Shown: positions 44,791-55,220 of the stretch, one piece after another
How positions within the stretch are numbered: the first letter of the stretch is position 1
How the letters are laid out: every line of letters begins with the position of its first letter
Origin: Gonium pectorale
Lineage: Eukaryota > Chlorophyta > Chlorophyceae > Chlamydomonadales > Volvocaceae
Direction of reading: 5' to 3'
DNA: 64,000 nt
NCBI GenBank assembly: GCA_001584585.1
Contig: LSYV01000024.1
Coordinates: 181,000 to 244,999 of the forward strand
Translations under genes and position numbers: made by a program
Notes under the pieces: model-generated
Databases searched by the model: none
Seen by the model: the letters and a program-made list of their open reading frames with translations, nothing else
Told to the model about the DNA's origin: nothing

Positions 44791-45756
44791 ACAATGAAAG
44801 CGTCCGGCTTTCTGTGCCCAAGAATCCGAGCGATGCTGTGCCGCCCAGCGCTCCCCGGCGCTCCAGCCGGCTGCAGCCTCGAGCGGGTTCAACCCGCGCC
44901 CTACACCTCCTTAGTGTCACGTGCCGCAACGCAGCGGCGGCCCGCCTGCAGATTACAGATTACACGGCCGTCAAAGCCGGGGGGGCCATGGACGAATTGC
45001 GAATATTGGGGTGGGGGAGCGGGTTATGGTCCTCGTCTCCGCTACCAGGGCATGCTGCCCTTTACAAGAAACGCAGTAGCGGTCCCGAGACTCCTGAACA
45101 CTCTTGGTACACCTATTTACGAAGACCGCAAACTCAAGAGTGGCCTGTCGCCATCCATCTTGCCAACGCTGCTGCGACGGGCTTGCAGGCCGATAGTACG
45201 AGTCAGTTGCAGCCACGCTCTTCCAAGCAAGCCCCGCGCGTCCAAGCTTCCACGCTGTGCGACGCGAGCAGTGACTGTACACTGTCGAGACCCTCGGTAC
45301 AAAGGCGCCGCAACCACGTGCGCCCAAGAATGCGTAGTGATGCCAGGTACGACAGGCTATGCCGAAAGGTGTGCCCGCAGGGAACACCACAATACGTCGA
45401 TGCCGCGGCCTCTGCAGCATGAACTGTTTAAGAAGTGCGTGAGAAAGGAGCATGACTGAGTACCAAACGCCCGTGTGCACCAGAGCACCTCACACAACAG
45501 CGAAACGCGCTCTCCACGCCAGGAAACCAAGCAACGGAACAACAAGCCAATGCTTCTTGACCCAAGTGCTCAACCCAGCGGCTCGGTGCTTGACTCGTAC
45601 CAACGCGCTAGCCCGCGCCCCGCCTTTCAGTGCCACTCTCCACATTCCACCGCGACCTGAAGCGCACGCAAGCGGCGAGCACCCAAGGCACCGGGTCTTG
45701 CCGCCGCCGGACGCCGCCAGGCCCACGGACCCGGAAAAGAGTGGAACAGCGGCTCG

Positions 45757-46975
45757 TCACGCCTGGAGCGGCTGCTGGCCGGGACCGCTGTCGCCGCTGA
45801 CCGCCGCCGCAGCGCCACGCCTGAGCGCCAGCCACATGGACGCCGCCCCCACCAGGTTCAGCCCCGCCAGCACCAAGAGGCCGGCGGGCGCTTCCCCGCG
45901 CGCCACCAGCAGCCCAAAGCCCGCCGACAGCGCGACGCGTGACAGGATGGTGGCTCGGTAGAAGCCCTGCGCGCCCTGGCCCTGCGGGAGGACATGCAGG
46001 ACGAGGGAATGTTATGGCACGGGCTTTGGGAAGCGTTGCACGCCCTGCTGCCCAAAGCCTCGGCTGAGAGACTGCATGCTTGGTCGCCTCTGCCCCTCGT
46101 TCGGGGCTAGCACGCGGATGGGGCAACTGCACGAATGAGAGGAGGTTGAGTCGGTGGTGTGGTGTTTGCGTCACAGACGTGGGCACGGGTGTGCTGTCGC
46201 GGGGGAGTGACCCGCGGGCCCACCTGGCTGTCGCCCCACGCGGTGCCCAGGTACTGCCAGCCGATGAGCGCAAACAGGATACCGCCCACGCGGATCCATC
46301 CCGCAGCCACCGACTCAGGGTTAAACAGGATGCCTGCGTACAGCAGAGCGCAGTGTGGTTTGGTCGGTGCGAAGGTGCTGACTGTGAATGTCGACAATAT
46401 GCAACGGACATGCTTATGCGTCCAGCAGCAGCTACCACCGTGCACACGTATCTCAATCGAATGCCGACAGGGAGCGAGGCCGGGGACTCCCCTGCTAATG
46501 CTGAAAATCATGCGCGCGCACGGAAGGCATGCATGGTTCCTTCTTGGCCCTCCTGCCTGCGCCTGTCGGAGATGAAGCTCACCGAAGACAGTCTTGGGAG
46601 CAACAGCTAGGGCGACACCGAAGAGCAAAGCGTAGGCTCCCGTGAAGAGGGCGGCACGTACTTGCGGGCTGAAGATTTGCGTCGGCCTATGCGTGCCGGG
46701 GGTATTGGTACGCATAGAATACTCCCCGTGATGTGTCCGGCCCAGCCCGGCCCTTACCTGAGGGGTGCCCCCGAAGCCAGGGCTGTGACCGTCCGCTCCC
46801 GCTGATTACGCCCCGTAGTTCGGGGGACCCATGTCAGCGCTCCCCCTTTCAGCTCCCCTCCAAGCGCGGGCCATACCCGCACGGTGAAGGGCACGGGGGC
46901 GGGTGGACGGCGTGATGTTGAGAGCGGTCTTTGGCACCCCTCTGTGGACGGCCGAGAGGTTTGCATCGTTGCCAT
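45757..46975 (-). CDS. Small multi-pass membrane protein, probably organellar
   Basis: 212 aa from four minus-strand exons: 46975-46758, 46668-46583, 46333-46224 and 45981-45757, with phases 2, 1, 0 agreeing at each junction. Residues 1-72 are Ser/Thr/Arg/Pro-rich with few acids, like a chloroplast transit peptide. Four hydrophobic segments follow: AALFTGAYALLFGVALAVAP (78-97), VGGILFALIGWQYLGTA (117-133), VALSAGFGLLVA (about 155-166) and GLLVLAGLNLVGAASMWLAL (about 171-190). Phrases such as FNPESVAAGWIRVGG and GFYRATILSRV between the segments look like conserved loops. I recognise no family name and no catalytic residues. The start is the first in-frame ATG that leaves a transit-like leader; the exon 1 boundary is the least certain. 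Location in a plastid membrane is inferred. Confidence 0.75.
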
Positions 46976-47230
46976 CTGTCCGAGTGGCTGACCTTTCTAT
47001 GGCCCTAGCAGAGAAGGACAATGTCGTCGGTTGGGAAGTCGTATGCCTTGGCCCGGCGTTGCAGCCCTGCGATCCCGGTGTGCACTTACCTGACTCTCCG
47101 CGGTCTGGAGATGCCCACAACTCGATCCAATTTCAAACGCATGACAGCAAGATGCTCAGCCATGCTACTCCCACGCAACAAGGTTCCGCTGATTAGCATA
47201 CGTGGCTGACCGAGCCTACATACGCTTATA

Positions 47231-50200
47231 ATGGACGGCTCGCCGGGTTCGTCGCTGGCGCCCGGCTGTCGCACCAGCGGGCGGACCCGCGTCAAGCCAA
47301 GGCCGTTCTGGAGCAACGCGGGCATTGAAACGCATACCATTACCAAGCTTGATTTCCCAGAAGTTAGCGAGAGGCGGAGTCCGGGCACGGGTGGAAAGTC
47401 AGCACGCGAAGCGGAAGGTATCCCAGCAACTTGGAAGTGGGCTTGCGAACGCATCTCTAAAGTCATTTTTGTTTTGCCAGGTGGGACCTCAACGAGCTGC
47501 CAGTCTGCCCGGAGGGAGGAGCCCCAGCGAGCATGCGGCGCTTTCGGTGCCATCGGACACATGGCGGCAGCTGCGGCGGGACAGGGGACTGCGGGTGGAC
47601 CATCGGGGACTCGTGCGGGACAGTCCGCGCCGCCTTCACCTGAACCGCCCCGTCGGGTGCTGAAGGTGCACGAGGGCTGCTCTCCGGGCACATCCCCAGC
47701 TGCGGGCTTTCGAGCACCACCACTTGGAGCTCAGCGTGCTCCTTACCAGTCCCCAACTCGCGCAGCAGCCCGAGCCTGTACAGGCGCAGCAGCTGTAGGG
47801 ACCGCAGCGCCAGCGTCGAAGCTGCCTGCGCCAAATCCGCCAGCGCCGGATCCGCCTGCGGAGCGGCGCAGGATTGCAGCAAAGGAGTCGGCCGCTGCTG
47901 AGGGTAAGACTCGCTGCACGTCCGCTGAAGCAAGCAACACGCTTGCCGGTAGTCCCGCCAAGCCTGCGAGGCGCAGGGTAGATCCGGTGCTTGCGTCGGT
48001 CATCATGGTGCGTGCGCAAGCACCGGACCTGGGACCGTCGGAGCCAGCGGCACGCGGCGATGGGGCCCTCACCGGCTCCTGTGGCTACCGGCCAGCTCGC
48101 CGAGCAGCGGCTCAAAAGGCTCAGGTGGCCGCAGCTCGTGTGGCTGGGGCCATGGGAAAGGCCGACAGGGCAGAGCCTCCACCCGCCACATCGGGCGGGG
48201 CTGGGGTGGAAGCGGGCCGCGGCGCAGCTGTAGCTACAGCTGCGACGGCCGCCGCCGCAGCTGCCCTGGTTGATAGCCCCTTATCGGCGAGGCAGCAATA
48301 CACTGCGCCGCTGGAAATATCTGGAGGGGAGGTTATGCGAGGTGTGGCGTCGGTCGGCGGACGGCAGGGCCGCGGCTCGCACGATGCGAAGCGTGGGAAC
48401 CAGACAAAGGAGGTATCCGCAGCGGTTGGCCCGGGCGTGGGTGGGGCAGGGGCACGCAGCAAGGCGCCCTGCAAGGGCACCTCGGCTGCCGGTGTCGAGG
48501 GAAGGGGTGGGGACCCAGCGGCGACGGGGAGGCAGCAGCGGCAGCAAGCCCACCGGCAAACGCGGAGTCAGAAGCAGCCTGACAGACATGTCGACGATGA
48601 GGACGTGGACGAGGAGGAAACAAGTCGACCCGCAAAACGCGCGCGGAGGGCTGCCGGGGCGCAGGCGGGGGCAGTACCGGCTTCTGGCGCCGGCGCCCGG
48701 GGCAAGAAGAGTACGGGCAGCGCCCTGGCTGACGGCACAGAGGCTGCTGAGGCGGCAGGGGCAACCGCCGGTAGAGACGCTACTGCTGAAGTGGGTGCAG
48801 CCACGGCTGCAGGGGCCCCGACCAGGTCGGGTCTCCGCGCCCATGGTGCCACTGACCAGCCCAGCGCTGCTGTTGCACCCGCACAACCAGCAGCATCCGG
48901 GCTGCGCCGTTCCTCCCGCCGGGGACACGGCAGCCAGGTGTCGGTGCCTCAGGAGCAGGACGCCGCAGTAGGCGGCACGGCACGGGCGGACACACGAGCG
49001 CCGCTGCTGTCGGGTTCAGGCGCTCCTTCGACTGCGCCTGCGCCCAGCGCAGGTAGGACATGGCGTTCCTTGCCGGCAAGGATGATGTCTGCATCTGACC
49101 TGCACCCATGTGATATCCTTTTGTCGTGGACAAGGCTCAGGGCGCTTATCGCTGGTATGCTGTATTAGCCTAGGTAAGGGCGCTGGGATAGCGTCCGGCA
49201 CCTGGGTATGGGTATCAGGGTTGTCGCACATGCAAGGGTCTCAAATTCAGAAGAATTGCCTCGTATGTTGTTAACAACGCCTCAACACGAATTGCAGGCC
49301 ATGACAAGCTGCACCAGGTGCAGCCTACGGAGGACACAGCGAATGCGCGGGGCGAAGGCCAGGGAGGGCAGAAGCGGCGCCGCGGCAAGGCCGCGCGGGC
49401 TCCTTCACAGGGCACCGGCGGCTATCCTCAGTCCAGTCAGCCTGCTGCCGCTCAGCCCGCGCAGGCGGCACCCCCTGAGCAGCAGGCGCAGGGGGCCTCT
49501 ACACTTGCAGCGCCTACTGCTGGGCAGCCGGCCGCTGCGCTTGACCAGCCTGAGCCTGGCCAGGGGTCTGGCGCTCTGCAGGCCGCTGACAACCACGCTG
49601 CGGCAGGTGCAGCAGTGCCCCGCAGCGTCTATGCCGGAGGGCCGGACGGAGGCCAGCACCAGGCGGATGCCCTCCCAGGCAGCTGGCGCCCCTCGCCCAC
49701 CAAGCAGCTGGGGTCACCGCCAGGCCGGTCCCCGCCTCGCGGGGGTTGGGTGGCGGTCAATTCAGCCACCGCGCCTGGCCTCGCTCCCGGCGGATGCAAT
49801 GGCCAGGGCACCCCACTCCGCGGTGCTGCCGCGCGTCCACAAGGGGAGTTGATGAACGTGTGCTCCAGGCCATACGCAGCGACCGACCTTGCCCCGCCCA
49901 TCGGCGCGGACGCAGCGCCGGATACGGCGGCGGCGCAGGCGGACTCCCCGGTTGAGTCAGTTGCTCAGTCCAACGCGCGCAGTCCCTGCCTGAGGCGGCC
50001 TGTGCCGGTTCCTGCGCTGCTGCGCCCCCAAGCCAAGCCCGGGAGCTCGTGGTTCGACTTTGGCACAGAGGCCGGAATGCCAACACAGGCATGGGCGGAT
50101 GAACGGGAGGCTTTGATTGTGGGCGCCGCGGGCGGCAGGGGCAGCGGCGCACCGGGCCCTGGTGCTGACCCCAAGGCCCATCCCGGGCCGGCGAGCGATG

Positions 50201-53200
50201 GCAGCGGCCAGCGCGAGGAGGGTGGCGAGCCATACGAGAGGCAGCAGGCAAGGCGTAGCCCGAGACAATGTGTTTCGATTGCCACTTTAGAGCAACAAGT
50301 TGGAGCGCATTTCATATATGCATGACCGCATGCACATGTCTTTGGTAACTGCGGATGGATTGTTCTCCATGTTGAGACTTGCATGCCCTTCGGATGCTGA
50401 CGTTCGCAGGACTGGCAGCAGCAATGGCGGGCCTCCCCACGGCGCCAAAGGTGGATTACTTACTGCCTCGCGCAATTACGGCATGTATTTGTCTTGAGAT
50501 TCGTCGCTGTGCAGCTCACCCCGGCGCAGTTGGCCTCAGAAACGTCCCGTTGAAATTCCCATGTGACCGTCCTGTAGAGGAGCTCTTGCCTATGTCCTTT
50601 GTGCTCTATGTCCGATGTGCTCGTTAGGAGCTTAAAACCGTGTCGAGGGTGTCTGTTCTATCGGCTGCGCCCTCGCCCCTAATGGCTATCGCAGGCCTAT
50701 CCCACCCGTGCCGCTTTTCGCGGCACCGCTCCAAGGTCATCGCCAAGAAGGCAACATGGCAGGCCCTGCCAAGCCCGGCAATGGAGCCGATTCTCAGCCA
50801 GAGGACGCCGATAATGGGCTAGGCGGCTTCTTCGTGATGCGGCGTCGAAACTCGGTCCTCCCTGACGCCGCGGCTGCTTCCCAACCTGGAGGCGATGTGC
50901 GGCCTCAGGCCTGGGAGCAAGAGCCATCAGCGTACCTCATGCAGGAGGCGCCTGGTGCGGCTGGCTCTGGCGGGCGTAACGATGTGGCATGGCGTGAGGA
51001 GCACTCATTGCGGCCGCCACGGCCGTCGCCGAGGCGGGATGCATGGCAGCAGACGGAGACGGAGACGCTGCAGCAGGAGCAGCAACAGGGCCCGTGGCAG
51101 CGGCGTGCGGGCACACAGGTGGGCTGGTCTTGCGGCTAGTCTTTGCCCACGCAGTCCTGTCCTGATATAGGATGGAGTTTGGAAAAAAGAGAAACCTGCG
51201 CTCGGATGGACCAGTGTGTCTTGTCTGGTGCTGCAAGCGGCTCTCCGGACCCACCTAGACCCGCACCTGCTTTTCGATGCGTCTTGCATTCACGCTGGCC
51301 TCCCACCACGCCACAGGCTACGCGCTACACGCAGGCGGCACCGGAGGTGGACGCCCTGCCTGGCGACGGAGCCGGTGTCTGGGGCGATCATGCGGCGCCG
51401 CGCTTTGCACAGCAGCTAGCAGGGCTGGGGCACTCGCACATGGCTCAAACTGACCCCGGCCAGCAGCACATGTTTCCCAATGGCCGACGGCACGCCCGCC
51501 GCAGCGGTATTGGCGCGGACGACGGCTACGGCGCTCAGGAGTATCAGCAGCACGCGGCCGAGGCAGGCCGCGGCGAGCGGCCAACATCGGCGCATGCTGC
51601 CGTGGCCCACCCTGGCGGCTCTTGCGGCGAGCCAGTCGCACGGGGCTCCGGCCAGGGCTTCGCTCCCCCTCCGAAAGGGTTCGACTTCGGCTACGACCCG
51701 CAGCAGCATGCAGAGGCTGATGCCGAGGGCCGCCGCCGAGCCCCGCCGCCGGTGGACGTATGGAAGAGGGTACATGGTGGCGGCGGCTACCAAACGGAAG
51801 CTGTGGACTTGCACGGTCGCAGTGAGGGGCTTGGCGGCCCAGCGATGGGGACCGCAAGGGCGCAGCAACACCCTGATCGTCAGCAGTATGGCTCTGACGG
51901 CCTGCGCCAGCCTGCGGGGCTTGCAGCTATGCACGATTCGCGGAGCTCATACCACGAGCAACAGCAGCAGCAAGAGCAGCAGCAAGAGCAGCAGCAAGAG
52001 CAGCAGCCGCAGAGGCAGCGCCAGCCGCTGCAGCCGATGCCGGCTGTGAACGCGGGCGGCGTGTCGCATGCGCAGGCTGCGCAGGCTCAGAAACCGGCGC
52101 GGCACGTCCAACAAGGGCAGCAGACGCAGCAGCCGGGCTTCCGGGTGCCCGCGCTGCGCGCAGCGGCCGTGCCCCTCACATTCAGGCAACAGCAACAACA
52201 GCTGCACGGGCCTGGCTGGCAGGGCCCGACCCACGGGGCGGGCGCGGGCGCAGGTGACGGAAGCTTCCAAGCAGCAAATCCGCTGGCGCGGTCTGCAGTG
52301 TCCCTGCCGGCGCCGGCGCAGCCCACGGGCTCGTCGGGTGCGGCCGCGTCGACTGCCGCAAGGGCGGTCTCCGACTCGATTCGGCGCGCCCTTGAGCAGG
52401 CTGAGCAGATAACACGGCGAAACAAGACGCGACAGCAGGAGATCGTGGAGCACGAGGAGGTATGGTGGTCGGCCAGGGACAGGCTGGGGCTCGATTCTCT
52501 GTGCGGTCGTTGGGCAATCTTGGGCTTGGTGCCTAACTTCTCGTCTGCGTTAGCAAGATGCCATTTCAGGCCTGCACACGCGGAAATCATGCCTACACGC
52601 TGCGATTCCGTCTGCTGCGCAGGATGGCTGGACCCTGGAGCAAGTCCAGGCGCTACAGGTGTGTCATCATACTCGGATGTACGACCTCTGCTGAAGCATG
52701 CACGTCTCATGGGCGAACGCATTCATGGATGCTCGACAGGGCTGTACTTGGTAAATAAGGAACGGGAAACGGGTCGCGTCGCGGACACCGAATGGGGGGG
52801 AGGGGGTAGCTGAGGGGGTGTGCGGATGCGTGAAGAGAGCATCGGGTAGGTGCCAATGCTTTAACGAATGTTGGCCGCTTGCGGTCTGCTTCCCGTCCAC
52901 CCCTTGTAGACCGCCTACTTCCGCACGGAGCCTACGCATCCTCACTTCTGGCGTGAGGTGGCGCGGCAGGTGCAGGGCAAGACCGCAGGTACGCTATATC
53001 TGAACCAAGCTAACACAATCTTAAGCACAAGGCCAATCTTCTACAGCCTCTTGAAGCGCCTACCTGCTGCCGCGCTGTCCTGGCCCATGCAACAGCCGAG
53101 TGCTTCGCGCGGGTCTTCGCGTCGGGTCGGGATCGTGACGAGCGGGCCGCGCTGACCAGAGTCCTCCGAAGGCGGAACGGCGCCGCCGTCGGGCCGGGCA

Positions 53201-54493
53201 GCGGCAAGCCGCTGACGCTGGCGGCCGCGCGGAAATGGTCCCAGAAAGCCCACGAACGGGTGAGTGACGTACTGCTCGGCCAAGATTGATAAGTTGATAT
53301 TGTAAGTGCACGATATACTGCCATCGGCTTGTCTGTTGTGAACACGGCTGTCGGGGTGCAACGGTCCATGATCAGCGTGCGCACTGTGAAAAGGAAACAC
53401 TGCAATTCCGTGAGTGGCGTGCTTGTGCTTCAAGGTAGGGTATGGTCGGACGCTAGGCATTCACTCGGCGCTGTACAAGCCTTCCTGCTCGTATGCTCGT
53501 ATGGGTTGCGAGTGTCACTGCTTACCACGCACGCTCGGCGTTGACTGTGTTCGTGCAGGAGCAACTGGATCTACTGGCCCGCCTGGGCGGCCTGGAGAAC
53601 GACGGCAGCAGCGAATCTGGAGACGAGGCGGAGGGCGGGGGCGGTGGAGGGCGCGCTGGCGGCGGCAGCCGGCGGCGCGGGCGGCGGCAGCCGGCGGTGC
53701 TGCCCGAGGACCCCACCGAGATGCGGCAGATTCTCGATGATATGCAGCAGAAGCACCAGGCGGACAGGTGATATCGGCTTGAGTCATGACTGGTCATGGC
53801 TGCGCGTCTGACCGCCGTAAGCACGTTAAGCATCTGTCAGAGCTGTTGCATGTGCGGTTTTACTTTATATCCTTCGATATCTTATTGTCGCTTCTGTGTA
53901 CGCATGAGCCTATGACTGACCCTTTGGTGCATTGAACGTGGTCCGTTCTCCCGTTGCTTCACTGCGGCTCCAGGTTCATCACGTCCTTCCTCAGCAAGCA
54001 GGGCGGATGGCGCAAGTGGCACAAGGCGGTCCGCGACGCACATGAGCGCCACCTGCGCGGCTTGCAGGTGGAGCGTCAGGCACCGCACGCGGCAGCCGCG
54101 CCGACCGGGCCCGCCGGCGCTGGTGCAGGCGCCGTCAGGGGCGCACCCTCACCGGCGGCGGCTGCCGCCAGGGCAGTCGCCGCAGGTGCAGGCCGCAAGG
54201 CCGCGGCGGCTGGGCGGCATGTTGCCGCCGACCCGTTGGCCCGCGTCATCAGGCGCATGCTAGCAAAGGACGAGGCGCAGCAACTGCGCCAGATGTGGCG
54301 TGAAGATGACGATCTGGAGGAGGCGGATGATGACGAGTACGGCGCGTACGATGACGATGAGGATGGCGATGACGCCGGCGTGTATGCGGACGACCGGGCG
54401 GAAGAGGAGGAGGCCAGGGAGGAGGAGGAGCTGCGGCGGTTCCTGGTGAACGAAGGGCTGATGGGGCCAGACGGCATGCCTGTGCTCCGCTGA
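47231..54493 (+). CDS. Large disordered nuclear protein with M18BP1/KNL2-like SANT domain
   Basis: Exons supported by phase: first coding block to 49052 (start uncertain, 47231 or an acceptor near 47480), 49298 to about 50.3 kb, about 50694-51118, 51317-52459, 52623-52658, 52910-52988, 53096-53259, 53559-53767 and 53974-54493. A small exon near 50.41-50.45 kb is possible but unresolved. The first half is Ala/Gly/Gln-rich and disordered with basic clusters (RPAKRARRAAG, GQKRRRGKAAR) that look like nuclear localisation signals, plus a Gln/Glu repeat near 51960-52015. Three small exons rebuild a SANT/Myb-like domain: DGWTLEQVQALQ, AYFRTEPTHPHFWREVARQV, GKTAAECFARVF. The pattern W..EQ...L..A......P.FW..VA..V..KTA.EC fits the SANT domain of M18BP1/KNL2, which directs CENP-A to centromeres. 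The C-terminus has FLSKQGGWRKWHKAVRDAHE and an acidic run. I could not find the SANTA domain usual in that family, so the assignment is tentative. Confidence 0.75.
52764..52793 (+). repeat. 30-bp motif shared with a distant intron, copy 1
   Basis: Begins gggaaacg and ends cggacaccgaat; identical to 61612-61641 except two bases. It lies in the intron between SANT-gene exons 52623-52658 and 52910-52988. Confidence 0.85.
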
Positions 54494-55220
54494 AGGAACG
54501 AAAGCAGTATGCAGCACTCCGGCGGTTGGATGTATTAGCCAAACATAAGAAGAGCGCCTTGAGGGCTTTCTGCGGCCGTCTCCGGTACGTCAACAGACTT
54601 TTGGTGAGGTGCTGTCGTGACGTCTACCCGTTTTGGCGCGTGGGCAGTGGTACGAAGTGCCGCGCAAGTCCCGCGATACTCATGGGCATTGCATGTTGTT
54701 GAAGTCCCTACACTGTCCGTATAGCACTGAGCAACGTGCTCTCGTCCGCTGATGTCGCTGAGGAAACCGAGTGTTGGCGGGTGGGTGGCACCCGGTGCGC
54801 AACTTTGTCCAAAAATCGACGTTGACGAGCAGCAAAGGGTTGACCTATGACTCATGAACGTTGCATACTGGGTTGATGGTGCAATGCACATCCAGACACA
54901 TAAATAACCTGCCATGTCCCTGGATCCAGGAGCCTGGCACGAGTCATGTTGCGTTAAGCAACAGGATGCAGCTTGGGAAGTAAAGCGGACATTGTTCCCA
55001 CTCGCTACTACGCATTATAAATGAAAGATATACGTGATGAGCTTGAACCCACTATCAGCAGATAAAAAAGCGTGGCATATGTAATTGTACCCGTGCTTGC
55101 GGGTATCACTAATGTGCGCTGACGCTCAGGAAGCCCCAGGGCTGATCCATAGTCCACATTCACAGACCAACCCTTGTCATTCGTCCGCCCTTACGCTATT
55201 CGCTCACTCGAATCATGCAC
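54494..55220. other. Intergenic between convergent SANT and GNAT genes
   Basis: Probably mostly 3' untranslated sequence of the SANT gene (see the TGTAA at 55080). A small inverted repeat, gttgcgttaagcaac, lies near 54947-54961. No gene recognised. Confidence 0.5.
55080..55084 (+). promoter_or_regulatory. Candidate poly(A) signal TGTAA (SANT gene)
   Basis: TGTAA on the coding strand about 590 bp downstream of the SANT-gene stop at 54493 and before the convergent GNAT gene. It is the expected algal signal type; the distance is long but plausible. Confidence 0.45.

Larger units (their letters stand above)
43508..45756. other. Intergenic between convergent methyltransferase and membrane-protein genes
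   Basis: Over 2 kb without a supported gene. It contains the longest copy of a dispersed repeat (44521-44790). Reverse-strand TGTAA signals (plus-strand ttaca) occur at about 45062 and 44953 and could serve the minus-strand gene ending at 45757. Overlapping frames of about 200 codons at 44814-45422 and 44794-45459 lack motifs. Confidence 0.5.

Noticed and set aside
47463..47933. Minus-strand frame with LALRSLQLLRLYRLGLLREL, suggestive of a leucine-rich repeat
   Set aside because: Only one such phrase, no flanking exons in phase, and it overlaps the plus-strand SANT gene.
51947..52453. Minus-strand Leu-rich frame that resembles a leucine-rich repeat or membrane protein
   Set aside because: The Leu runs are the antisense of CAG/Gln codons in the SANT gene.
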